Part shown: piece after piece, positions 1 to 6,895 of the stretch
How positions within the stretch are numbered: position 1 is the stretch's first letter
How the letters are laid out: each line of letters opens with the position of its first letter
Source: CAYXXN01 sp964469055
Lineage (GTDB): Bacteria > Acidobacteriota > Thermoanaerobaculia > Multivoradales > JAHEKO01
DNA: 15,665 nucleotides
NCBI GenBank assembly: GCA_964469055.1
Contig: CAYXXN010000053.1
Location: 1-15,665 of the forward strand
Direction of reading: 5' to 3'
The notes under the pieces: generated by a model
The model's database searches: none
What the model was told of the DNA's origin: nothing
The model's input: the letters and a program-made list of their open reading frames with translations, nothing else
Program-made: the position numbers and the translations under genes

Positions 1-120
1 CCCCTCGCCGGCGATCCCATGAAGCAGCTCGGCTCCTGGGTCCTCCTGTTGGCGTCCTTCGCCGTCATCTACTGGAGCGTCTGCGCCGTGCTGTTCCCGT
101 TCGCGGTGGAGGAGAACTGA
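1..120 (+). CDS. ccmB: Heme exporter protein CcmB (C-terminal end, 5' truncated by window)
   Basis: Only the last 39 residues are visible, reading in frame from base 1 to a TGA at 118-120. They form one hydrophobic helix (WVLLLASFAVIYWSVCAVLF) followed by a short tail ending PFAVEEN. This matches the final membrane span and the 'LFPYVLEE'-type C-terminus that CcmB proteins usually carry. CcmB is the membrane subunit of the CcmAB transporter, which works with CcmC and CcmD to load and release holo-CcmE during cytochrome c maturation. ccmC starts 3 nt downstream, and its ribosome-binding site lies inside this gene's last codons. The identification rests mainly on position next to ccmC plus the tail motif. 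The ATPase gene ccmA would be expected just upstream of the window. Confidence 0.85.
   Translation, partial: PLAGDPMKQLGSWVLLLASFAVIYWSVCAVLFPFAVEEN
108..114 (+). promoter_or_regulatory. Ribosome-binding site of ccmC
   Basis: GGAGGAG lies 9 nt before the ccmC ATG at 124 and inside the last codons of ccmB. It is one of the few strong Shine-Dalgarno sequences in the window. It fixes the ccmC start and suggests that ccmC is translated at a good rate relative to its overlapped neighbours. Confidence 0.75.
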
Positions 121-123
121 ATC

Positions 124-873
124 ATGGCAAGAGTCCTCGTCGCCGCGGGACTCGCGCTGGGGCTCATGGCCGTGCTGATGTGCCGGCCGAGGTGGGCTCG
201 TTGGGCCGGAGTAGGGGGGCTCCTCTTGCTCGCGGTGGGCACCTGGCTCGGCTTGGTCGTCGCACCGGCCGAGCGGCACATGGGCGACGTGCAACGCATC
301 ATGTACATCCACCCGCCGACCGCGTGGGCGGCCATGCTGTGCTTTACGACGGCCTTCGGTTTCGCCGTGGCCTCGCTGTGGACGAGCCACGAAGCCTGGG
401 ACGATCGACTCGTCGGCTTGGTCGAAACGGGCGTCGTGCTGAGCACCCTGCTGCTCGTGCAGGGCTCGCTGTGGGGTCGCGCCACCTGGGGTGTCTGGTG
501 GGATTGGGACGTCCGCCTGACGACCTCTCTCGTGATGCTGTTGCTGTTCGCAGGGGTGCTCGCGCTCCGCAGGCTCGCCGACGACGAGGGCCGGCGGGCG
601 AACTGGACCGCCGTGGCGGCGATCGTCGCCTTCGTCGACGTCCCGTTGGTTTACTTCTGCGTGCGTTGGTGGCGGAGCCTCCACCAGATCCAGTCCTCGC
701 CCGAGACCGTGGATGCGGCGCTGCAGCTGCCGCTCCAGGTCAACGCGAGCGGCATGATGCTGTTGGCGGTCGGCCTCGCGTCCTGGCGCGGTCGCATCGA
801 GGCCCGGCGGCGCGCCGCCCGGCGGGCGCCACTGCCGGCGCGGCGGGTGGAGCAGGGGGCGAGCCTTGCCTGA
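124..873 (+). CDS. ccmC: Heme exporter/handling protein CcmC
   Basis: CcmC is an inner-membrane member of the heme-handling protein family. It presents heme at its periplasmic face and attaches it to the chaperone CcmE. The 249 residues contain six likely membrane spans. The tryptophan-rich WWD signature is at about 117-131 (WGRATWGVWWDWDVR). The two periplasmic histidines expected as axial heme ligands are H63 (in YIHPPTAW) and H187 (in SLHQIQSS), close to the positions in E. coli CcmC (H60, H184). The length is typical of the family. The ATG at 124 follows a GGAGGAG 9 nt upstream. The end overlaps the proposed ccmD start by 8 nt, so the two are probably coupled. Nothing appears damaged. The C-terminal tail (about 215-249) is rich in Arg and Ala and is probably cytoplasmic. 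Confidence 0.96.
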   Translation: MARVLVAAGLALGLMAVLMCRPRWARWAGVGGLLLLAVGTWLGLVVAPAERHMGDVQRIMYIHPPTAWAAMLCFTTAFGFAVASLWTSHEAWDDRLVGLVETGVVLSTLLLVQGSLWGRATWGVWWDWDVRLTTSLVMLLLFAGVLALRRLADDEGRRANWTAVAAIVAFVDVPLVYFCVRWWRSLHQIQSSPETVDAALQLPLQVNASGMMLLAVGLASWRGRIEARRRAARRAPLPARRVEQGASLA

Positions 874-997
874 AGGCGTCATCGCCGGTGGCTGGAGCTA
901 CGTCGTCGCGGCCTACGGTGTGACGGTCGTAGGGCTGGGTCTCTATGCGTGGAGCCTGTGGGGGCGGAGCGCCGGCCGAGAGGGCAACGGTGACTGA
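866..997 (+). CDS. ccmD: Small heme exporter subunit CcmD (TTG start)
   Basis: This is a 43-residue single-span protein in exactly the slot where ccmD is expected between ccmC and ccmE. It has a short N-terminus containing W10 and Y12, one hydrophobic helix at about 12-32 (YVVAAYGVTVVGLGLYAWSL), then a short polar Arg/Gly tail. This is the usual CcmD layout of one membrane span with a charged cytoplasmic end. CcmD stabilises the CcmABC complex and is needed to release holo-CcmE. I chose the TTG at 866 because it is preceded by GGAG (849-852) and an AGGGGG run (854-859), overlaps ccmC by 8 nt like the next junction, and gives a complete helix. There is no ATG in a sensible place. The sequence itself is poorly conserved across the family, so the call relies on size, topology and position. 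Confidence 0.82.
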   Translation: MPEGVIAGGWSYVVAAYGVTVVGLGLYAWSLWGRSAGREGNGD

Positions 998-1463
998 GGT
1001 CACCCCGGAGCGTCGCCGCCGGCGCCTCCTGACCGTGGCGGCGCTGGCCGCCGCGGGTCTGGTCGTCGCCTTCCTCGCTTTCGGCGGCATCGGCGAGAGC
1101 CTGGTCTACTACTGGAGCCCGAGCGAGTTGGCCGAGGCCGGGGCCAAGGCGCGCGGCGCCACGGTTCGGCTCGGTGGGCTGGTCGTGCCGGGCTCGATCG
1201 AGCGGGAGGCCGACGGCCTCACGCTGCATTTCACCGTCACCGACGGCCGCCAGTCGGTTCCCGTCACGGCTCACGCCCTGCCGCCGGCGATGTTCCGCGA
1301 GGGGATCGGAGTGGTCGTCGAGGGGACGCTGGCCGCCGACGGCACCTTCACCACCCAGCGGCTGATGGTCAAGCACGACAACGAGTACCGCGCGCCGGGT
1401 GAGGGCGACGAGCCGGACATGGAAGAGCTCGTCAAGACGATGCGCTTCGAGGCCGAGTCCTGA
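990..1463 (+). CDS. ccmE: Cytochrome c maturation heme chaperone CcmE
   Basis: CcmE is a membrane-anchored periplasmic chaperone. It binds heme covalently through a histidine and passes it from CcmC to the CcmFH lyase. The protein has 157 residues: a basic N-terminus (ERRRRR, about 7-12), one membrane helix at about 13-32, the conserved 'YYWSPSEL' segment at 40-47, and an OB-fold beta domain containing VRLGGLVVPGSI at 59-70. The heme-binding motif is HDNEY at 129-133, with H129 as the covalent attachment residue (H130 in E. coli) and Y133 as its partner. The GTG at 990 follows GAGAGGG (978-984) at 5 nt spacing and overlaps the ccmD stop by 8 nt. The stop overlaps the ccmF ATG as TGATG. Length and motifs are normal for an active histidine-type CcmE. 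Confidence 0.95.
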   Translation: MTEVTPERRRRRLLTVAALAAAGLVVAFLAFGGIGESLVYYWSPSELAEAGAKARGATVRLGGLVVPGSIEREADGLTLHFTVTDGRQSVPVTAHALPPAMFREGIGVVVEGTLAADGTFTTQRLMVKHDNEYRAPGEGDEPDMEELVKTMRFEAES

Positions 1464-3421
1464 TGGCGTCGTACCTCGGGCAGGCCTTCGTCCTCCTGGG
1501 CCTGCTCTTCTGCGCCGCCGGGGCGCCGCTCGGCTACTGGGCGGGGGCACGCAGCTCGGCAGTAGCCCTGGCGCTGGCTCGCCGGCTGGCCGTCGCCTTC
1601 GCGCTGTGCATGCTGCTGGCCACGGCGGTCATGGAGTGGGCGCTGATCGCCCACGACTTTTCGGTCTCCTACGTCGCCCAGGTGGGCTCCCTGGCGACGC
1701 CGCTGCACATCACGGTCGTCTCGCTATGGTCGTCGCTCGAGGGCTCGATCCTCTTCTGGGGTCTGGTGCTCGGCGGCTACGCCGTGGCGCTCGCCCTGCT
1801 GCAACGCGGCCACGTGGACATGCTCGGCTACACGCTGGGCACCGTGCTCGCCGTTGGCACCTTTTTCTGCTTCCTCATCGCCGGGCCCGCCAACCCGTTC
1901 GCGCCGACGCCGCCGCCGGTTCCCGCCGACGGCCCCGGGCCCAATCCGCTGCTCCAGAACCACGTGCTGATGATCATCCACCCGCCGATGCTCTACCTGG
2001 GCTACGTCGGGATGACCATCCCGTTCGCGATGGCGGTGGCGGCCCTGCTGCGGGGCAGCTTGACACCGGCCTGGCTCAAGCCGCTGCGCCTCTGGCTCCT
2101 CGTCCCGACGGGCTTCCTGACGGTGGGCATCATGCTCGGCGGCTGGTGGTCCTACGAGGTGCTGGGCTGGGGCGGGTACTGGGCGTGGGATCCGGTGGAG
2201 AACGCCTCCTTCCTGCCCTGGCTGACGGCGGTGGCGGCGGTGCATTCGGCGGTCGTCCTCGAGCGGCGGGGGACCCTCAAGGCGTGGACGGTGATCCTCA
2301 TCATGGTCTCCTTCCTGCTCACCCTTCTCGGCACCTTCCTCACCCGCTCGGGGATCGTCAACTCGGTCCACTCCTTCACCTTGAGCGTGATCGGACCGTT
2401 GTTCCTGGGCTTTCTCGGCCTCTGCCTCGTGGCCTCGGTCGCGCTTCTCGCCCTGCGCGTCGATCGGCTGACCTCGGAGCCGGCGGACGCCACGGTCCTC
2501 GGGCGCGAGACGGCCTTCCTGTTGAACAACCTGCTGCTGGTGGCCCTGATGTTCACCGTGCTCATCGGCACGCTGTTCCCGGTCGTCGCCGAGGCCGTCC
2601 GTGGCGTGAAGGTGAGCGTCGGTGAGCCCTACTTCAACCGCATGGCGGTGCCCATCGCCTTCGGCCTGCTGCTGCTGATCGGGATCGGGCCGGCGCTCCC
2701 CTGGGGAAGCGCGGACGCCGCCCGCCTGCGCCGGGCGCTGCTCTGGCCACTGCCGGCGGCGGCGATCGGGCTGGCCGGCGCCCTGCTGCTGGGCGCCCGG
2801 CAGTGGAACGTCCTGCTCACCGCGGCGCTGGGCGGCTACGCCCTGTGGGTCACCGCCGACCGAGGGCTGCGCCCGGCGCGCCGGCGGCGCGAACGCGGCG
2901 AGAGCGTCGGCCGAGCGCTGGCCGCGGGCTTCACCCGGGCGACGCGCCTGACGGGCGGCTACGTTGTCCACTTCGGCGTCATCGTCACCTTTGCGGCGAT
3001 CGCCATCTCGGCGACCTTCCAAACGAGCGCCGAGGGGACCCTGCGGCCCGGCCAGGAGCTGACCCTGGGCCACTACCGGCTGCGCCTCGAGGCTGTCGGG
3101 GTGGAGGAGGAGCCGCACCGCGCCGCCCAGCGGGCCACCGTCCAGGTGGCCCGTGACGGCACGCCGGTGGGCGAGTTGCGACCAGCGCTCCACCAGTACC
3201 GTACGCAGCGCGAGCCGATCGCCACCCCGGCGGTGCGTACGACCTGGAGCCACGACCTCTACCTGACCTTGATGAGCGTCGGCGCCGACGGCTCGATCGG
3301 CCTGCGCGCCATCGTCACACCGGCGGTGGTGTGGATCTGGATCGGCGTGTCGGTGATGGCGGCCGGCACCCTCCTGTGCCTGTTGCCGGCGGCTGCTCCG
3401 CGCGCGAAGGCCGGGAGATGA
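1463..3421 (+). CDS. ccmF: Heme lyase subunit CcmF
   Basis: CcmF is the large polytopic subunit of the System I heme lyase. It takes heme from holo-CcmE and, with CcmH, joins it to the CxxCH motif of apocytochromes. This is a full-length protein of 652 residues with many membrane spans. The WWD domain is at 226-244 (GGWWSYEVLGWGGYWAWDP). The four conserved histidines are present: H173 (HPPMLYLG), H261 (AVHSAVVLERRG), H303 (NSVHSFT) and H503 (GGYVVHFG). The first three fall on the same numbers as in E. coli CcmF (H173, H261, H303), and the fourth corresponds to H491. The ATG overlaps the ccmE stop as TGATG and the stop overlaps ccmG as ATGA. A periplasmic domain lies near 520-615. A long open frame on the opposite strand (1724-3253) is a high-GC shadow. 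Confidence 0.97.
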   Translation: MASYLGQAFVLLGLLFCAAGAPLGYWAGARSSAVALALARRLAVAFALCMLLATAVMEWALIAHDFSVSYVAQVGSLATPLHITVVSLWSSLEGSILFWGLVLGGYAVALALLQRGHVDMLGYTLGTVLAVGTFFCFLIAGPANPFAPTPPPVPADGPGPNPLLQNHVLMIIHPPMLYLGYVGMTIPFAMAVAALLRGSLTPAWLKPLRLWLLVPTGFLTVGIMLGGWWSYEVLGWGGYWAWDPVENASFLPWLTAVAAVHSAVVLERRGTLKAWTVILIMVSFLLTLLGTFLTRSGIVNSVHSFTLSVIGPLFLGFLGLCLVASVALLALRVDRLTSEPADATVLGRETAFLLNNLLLVALMFTVLIGTLFPVVAEAVRGVKVSVGEPYFNRMAVPIAFGLLLLIGIGPALPWGSADAARLRRALLWPLPAAAIGLAGALLLGARQWNVLLTAALGGYALWVTADRGLRPARRRRERGESVGRALAAGFTRATRLTGGYVVHFGVIVTFAAIAISATFQTSAEGTLRPGQELTLGHYRLRLEAVGVEEEPHRAAQRATVQVARDGTPVGELRPALHQYRTQREPIATPAVRTTWSHDLYLTLMSVGADGSIGLRAIVTPAVVWIWIGVSVMAAGTLLCLLPAAAPRAKAGR

Positions 3422-3930
3422 ACCGCCTCGTGCTCATCGTGGGGGCCGCGATCGTGGTGCCGTTGGTCGTCTTCTTGGGACTCGGCTTCCGCGCCGACCC
3501 GCACGAGATCGAATCGCCCCTCCTCGGCAAGCCGGCGCCGGCGCTACGGCTGGCCGACCTCGATGGCCGAACGGTCGATCTAGCCGAGCTGGCCGGACGC
3601 CCGGTCGTCGTCAACTTCTGGTCCACCTGGTGCCCTCCCTGCATCGCCGAGCACGGTGTGCTGCTCGACGGCGCCCGCCGGTACGGCGACCGCGTGCGGT
3701 TCTTGGGCGTCGTGTACCAGGACGAGCCCGACCTCATCCGCGACTTCGTCGCGCGACGTGGAGCCTGGGGACCCAGCCTGCTCGACCCGGGCTCGGAGGT
3801 GGCGATCCGCTACGGCGTCTACGGTCCGCCGGAGACCTTTTTCATCGACGCGCAGGGCGTCATCCGCCGCAAGGTGATCGGCCCGGTGGCGTCCGGCGCG
3901 CTCGAGGTGTATCTGGCGGAGGTGCTGTGA
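3418..3930 (+). CDS. ccmG: Thiol:disulfide interchange protein CcmG/DsbE
   Basis: This is a membrane-tethered periplasmic thioredoxin-like protein that keeps apocytochrome c cysteines reduced for heme attachment. It has 170 residues: an N-terminal anchor at about 4-23, then a thioredoxin fold. The active site is WCPPC at 71-75 (C72, C75), inside the VVVNFWSTWCPPC strand-loop. The family-specific segment before the cis-proline region is GVYGPPETFFID at 133-144, and GxYGxPET is the usual mark of CcmG rather than generic thioredoxins. The start is the ATG at 3418, which overlaps the ccmF stop as ATGA. A longer in-frame reading from 3331 lies entirely inside ccmF and is not credible. It overlaps ccmH by 4 nt at the 3' end. 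Electrons presumably come from a DsbD/CcdA-type protein that is not in this window. Confidence 0.95.
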   Translation: MNRLVLIVGAAIVVPLVVFLGLGFRADPHEIESPLLGKPAPALRLADLDGRTVDLAELAGRPVVVNFWSTWCPPCIAEHGVLLDGARRYGDRVRFLGVVYQDEPDLIRDFVARRGAWGPSLLDPGSEVAIRYGVYGPPETFFIDAQGVIRRKVIGPVASGALEVYLAEVL

Positions 3931-4433
3931 ACGGTCGCCTCCTCTTGGCGGGCCTGGTGGTGCTGGCTGCGCTCGGCGGACCCGCCCCAGCCCAGGTCGA
4001 GAGGGAGCTGACGACGAGCGAGCAGGCGCTGCTGGGCCCGCCCGCCGGGCGCGCCCTCGCCGGAGCCGAGCTCGCGGCGCGCACCGAGGCGGTCGCCGGC
4101 CTCATGCGCTGTCCCGTCTGCCAAGGGCTGTCGGTGGCCGATTCGCACACGCTGGCGGCAGCGGCGATCCGGGGCAAGATCGAGCGGCTGCTGGCAGCTG
4201 GCTACAGCGAGGCGCAGGTGCTCGCCTACTTCGAGGCCTCCTACGGCGAGTTCATCCGCCTGTCGCCGCGCGCCGAGGGCTTCAACGTCGTGGTCTGGGT
4301 GGCGCCCATCCTGATGCTGCTCGCCGGCGCGCTGGTGGTGGCCGCTCGCTTGCGCCGCGCACGAGGGGCGAGTCGGGATCAGGCCGAGCTCGAGGCGCTG
4401 CGCGAGCGGGTGCGGCAGGAGACCGCCTCGTGA
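3927..4433 (+). CDS. ccmH: Cytochrome c-type biogenesis protein CcmH
   Basis: CcmH is a periplasmic thiol oxidoreductase that acts with CcmG on apocytochrome cysteines and sits in the CcmFHI lyase complex. It has 168 residues: a signal peptide or N-terminal helix at about 1-22 ending near PAPAQ, then a small helical domain. The conserved redox motif is LMRCPVCQGLSVADS at 59-73, with C62 and C65. The family segment YGEFIRLSPRAEG is at 106-118, followed by a membrane anchor at about 121-141 and a short charged cytoplasmic tail. The GTG start at 3927 overlaps the ccmG stop (GTGA) and follows GGAGG (3918-3922). It overlaps ccmI by 4 nt. The length corresponds to the short CcmH of split systems, the TPR part being the separate CcmI here rather than fused as in E. 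coli. Confidence 0.95.
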   Translation: MNGRLLLAGLVVLAALGGPAPAQVERELTTSEQALLGPPAGRALAGAELAARTEAVAGLMRCPVCQGLSVADSHTLAAAAIRGKIERLLAAGYSEAQVLAYFEASYGEFIRLSPRAEGFNVVVWVAPILMLLAGALVVAARLRRARGASRDQAELEALRERVRQETAS

Positions 4434-5734
4434 GCGGTACCTGGACTCTTGTGCTGGCGGTGCTCGGCGTGGGCCTCGGGCTGGGGATCCTGCTCACCTG
4501 GCTCTTGCGCCGTTCCGAGCCCGGCGGTGGCGAGGGCGAGCGCCGGAGCGCCGACCTCGAGGACGTCGAGCGCCGGCAAGCGGAGCTCTATGGCCGTCTG
4601 CGTGGGGCGCTCGACCCCGACGAACGCGAGGCCTTGGAGCTCGAGGCGGCGCGCCACCTGCGGGCCATCGAGGTGCTGCGCACCGCGCAGACGAGCGCCG
4701 CGGCGCCGGTGGTCGCCGCCGCGACGGCCGGGCGTAGGCAGGAGGCTACCGCCTCCCCGGTGCCCAGTCGCCCGGGGACCGGGAGGCTGCTTGCCGGCTT
4801 CGCTGCGGGCGTCGCCGTGACGCTACTGATCGGCTGGCTGGTGGTGAGCGCGCAGCGCGACGCTCGGCCGCGGCAAGGCGAGAGCCCGGTGGGTGGGCCG
4901 CCGGCCGACCACCCGGAAGGCGCCGAGCTCTCGGCCGTGGATGGCGAGCGACTCGAGGGGCTGCGCCTCCGCGTGGCGGCCGACGCCGACGACCTCTCAG
5001 CGCGCAAGCAGTACGCGCTGGCCCTCCTGGGAACGGGTCAGTTCTTCGGCGCCTTCAGCGAGTCGCAGGAGATCCTGCGCCGGATCCCGACGGATGCCGA
5101 CGGCCTCTACGTGGAGGGCATGGTGCGACTGCAGATGGGGCAGGACGAGACGGCGGTGGAGCTGCTCGACCGGGTGCTCGCACAGTACCCCGAGCACGTG
5201 CTCGCCCTGACGGCCAAGGGGGTCGCCCTGCACCGCGCCGGCAACACCCTGGGGGCGCGCATGCTCTGGCAGCAGGCGCTGGCGGCCGCGGGCGGGCGGA
5301 ATCCTCAAGTGGAGCGTTTGTTGACGCTTCTCGAGGAACGGACGAGCGAGCAGCCGGTGAGCGAGCCGACCGCCCAGGGGACTCCATCGGCCGTACCGGT
5401 TCCAGCGACGCCGGCGGGACGCTCATACCGCTTGCGCGTGGAGCTGGCCGCGGGAACGACTGCACCGGTCGGCGCCACCCTCTTCGTCTTCCTGCGCGGA
5501 GACTCGCCGGGCCCGCCGGTGGCGGTTCGGCGAATCACAGCGCCCGACTTCCCCCTCGACCTCGAGCTCACTGCCGCCGACAGCATGCTCGGCCGACCTC
5601 TGCCCGAGCGGGGCACCCTCGGCGTGCGCCTCGACGCCGACGGCAACGCTTCGACGCGCGGCGCAGCGGATCTCGCGACCGAGGCACCCGCCGCGACCGC
5701 CTCCGCGACGACGCTGCGCCTCGGCGGTCGCTGA
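4430..5734 (+). CDS. ccmI: CcmI-type TPR apocytochrome c chaperone
   Basis: CcmI binds the C-terminal helix of apocytochrome c and delivers it to the CcmFH heme lyase. The 434 residues show the standard layout. There are two membrane helices (about 5-26 and 120-140) separated by a charged loop with a predicted coiled coil (about 42-86). A periplasmic TPR region lies at about 170-300 and includes ARKQYALALLGTGQFFGAF and AKGVALHRAGNTLGARMLWQ. After a Pro/Ser/Thr linker (305-330) comes a beta-rich C-terminal domain (about 333-415) containing GATLFVFLRG and VAVRRITAPDFPLDLEL, a pattern seen at the end of CcmI/CycH proteins. The GTG start at 4430 follows AGGAG (4417-4421) by 8 nt and overlaps ccmH by GTGA. 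It is the last gene of the ccm run; a 63-nt gap follows. Confidence 0.92.
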   Translation: MSGTWTLVLAVLGVGLGLGILLTWLLRRSEPGGGEGERRSADLEDVERRQAELYGRLRGALDPDEREALELEAARHLRAIEVLRTAQTSAAAPVVAAATAGRRQEATASPVPSRPGTGRLLAGFAAGVAVTLLIGWLVVSAQRDARPRQGESPVGGPPADHPEGAELSAVDGERLEGLRLRVAADADDLSARKQYALALLGTGQFFGAFSESQEILRRIPTDADGLYVEGMVRLQMGQDETAVELLDRVLAQYPEHVLALTAKGVALHRAGNTLGARMLWQQALAAAGGRNPQVERLLTLLEERTSEQPVSEPTAQGTPSAVPVPATPAGRSYRLRVELAAGTTAPVGATLFVFLRGDSPGPPVAVRRITAPDFPLDLELTAADSMLGRPLPERGTLGVRLDADGNASTRGAADLATEAPAATASATTLRLGGR

Positions 5735-5745
5735 GCCGAGACCCC

Positions 5746-5774
5746 TACCTGGAAGCGGTTCCCAGCTCCAGGTA
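5746..5774 (+). promoter_or_regulatory. Inverted repeat between ccmI and tal
   Basis: TACCTGGA (5746-5753) and TCCAGGTA (5767-5774) are perfect inverted arms separated by 13 nt. It is the only obvious structure in the 63-nt gap after the ccm operon. No T-run follows, so it is not a classic intrinsic terminator. It could be an operator, an RNA hairpin that trims or stabilises the 3' end of the ccm message, or chance. It ends 23 nt before the tal ATG, so an operator role for tal is possible. Confidence 0.4.
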
Positions 5775-5797
5775 CCATCTTCCGTGCGAGGACGACG

Positions 5798-6895
5798 ATG
5801 AATCCACTGCAGCAGCTCCGCGAGGCGGGGCAAGCCGTCTGGCTCGACTACATCCGGCGCGACTTGCTCGGCGAAGGGCTGGCGCGGCTGATCGCGGAGG
5901 ACGGGGTGACCGGGATGACCAGCAATCCGGCGATCTTCCAGAAGGCGATCGGCGAGAGCGACCTCTACGACGACGAGCTTTCGGCCTTGCTCGCCGAGAG
6001 CCCCGACCTCGGCGCGGCCGACTTGTTCGAGGCCATCGCGGTGACCGATATCCGCCGCGCGGCCGACCTGCTGCGGGGCGTGCACGAGGCGACCGAGGGC
6101 ACCGACGGCTTCGTGAGTCTCGAGGTCTCGCCGCATCTCGCCCACGACACGGTGGGGACCGTGGAGGAGGCACGTCGCCTCTGGCGACGGGTGGAACGAC
6201 CGAACCTGCTGATCAAGGTGCCGGCCACCGACGAGGGCATCCCGGCCGTCGAGGCGCTGCTCGCCGAGGGCATCAACGTCAACATCACCCTGATGTTCTC
6301 CCAGCGCGACTACGAGGCCGTGGCGGGGGCCTTCCTGCGCGGTGTCGCCCGCGCCCCGCGACCCGAGCGGATGGCCTCGGTGGCGTCCTTCTTCGTCAGC
6401 CGGGTGGACAGCAAGCTCGATCCGCAGCTCGTGGCCCTGGGGTCGCCGGCGGCGGCCGCTCTGGCCGGCACGATCGGCATCGCCAACTCGAAGGTCGCCT
6501 ATTGGCGTTTTCAGGAGTTGTTCGAGGGGGAGGCCTTCGGCCCCCTGGCGCGCCGCGGCGTCCGCCCGCAACGTGTGCTGTGGGCGAGCACCAGCACCAA
6601 GAATCCCGCCTATCGGGACGTCCTCTACGTCGAGGAGCTGATCGGCCCGCACACCGTCAACACCCTGCCCCCGGAGACCCTGGAAGCCTTCCGCGACCAT
6701 GGCCGCGTGCGCCCGAGCCTCACCGAGGACCTGGCGGGCGCTCGCCACCGTCTGGGGCTGCTCGCCGATGCCGGCATCGACCTCGACCTGGCCACCGCCG
6801 AGCTGCAGCGGGAAGGCGTGATCAAGTTCGCCGAGCCCTACGACCGGCTCCTCGCCACCCTGGACGGCAAGCGCGCCTCCCTCGTGGCTGCATGA
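5798..6895 (+). CDS. tal: Transaldolase
   Basis: Transaldolase moves a dihydroxyacetone unit between sugar phosphates (sedoheptulose-7-P and glyceraldehyde-3-P to erythrose-4-P and fructose-6-P) in the non-oxidative pentose phosphate pathway. The 365-residue protein shows the family marks in order: WLDYIRRDLL at 15-24 with the conserved Asp (D17), MTSNPAIFQKAI at 40-51, FVSLEVSPHLAHDT at 105-118, and the Schiff-base lysine K140 in LLIKVPATDEG. Further on are GINVNITLMFS (159-167) and SFFVSRVDSKLD (197-208). Its length and N-terminus fit the longer subfamily common in Actinobacteria and in bifunctional Tal-Pgi enzymes, not E. coli TalB. The ATG at 5798 is preceded by GAGG (5788-5791) at 6 nt. 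Its stop overlaps the pgi ATG (ATGA). A 494-residue open frame opposite (6907-5423) is a shadow. Confidence 0.96.
   Translation: MNPLQQLREAGQAVWLDYIRRDLLGEGLARLIAEDGVTGMTSNPAIFQKAIGESDLYDDELSALLAESPDLGAADLFEAIAVTDIRRAADLLRGVHEATEGTDGFVSLEVSPHLAHDTVGTVEEARRLWRRVERPNLLIKVPATDEGIPAVEALLAEGINVNITLMFSQRDYEAVAGAFLRGVARAPRPERMASVASFFVSRVDSKLDPQLVALGSPAAAALAGTIGIANSKVAYWRFQELFEGEAFGPLARRGVRPQRVLWASTSTKNPAYRDVLYVEELIGPHTVNTLPPETLEAFRDHGRVRPSLTEDLAGARHRLGLLADAGIDLDLATAELQREGVIKFAEPYDRLLATLDGKRASLVAA

Noticed and set aside
1399..2625. 408-codon open frame on the plus strand
   Set aside because: It is an alternative frame of ccmE/ccmF with Arg/Gly/Ala-rich sequence; the ccmF frame carries all the conserved histidines and the WWD motif.
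1724..3253. 509-codon open frame on the minus strand
   Set aside because: It lies fully opposite ccmF, which has clear family motifs. The translation is Arg/Gly/Gln-rich with no domain, as expected for an antisense shadow in high-GC DNA.
5755..5800. TACCAT at 5773 as a -10 box for tal
   Set aside because: Only four of six matches, no -35 at the right distance, and it overlaps the inverted repeat; too weak to call.
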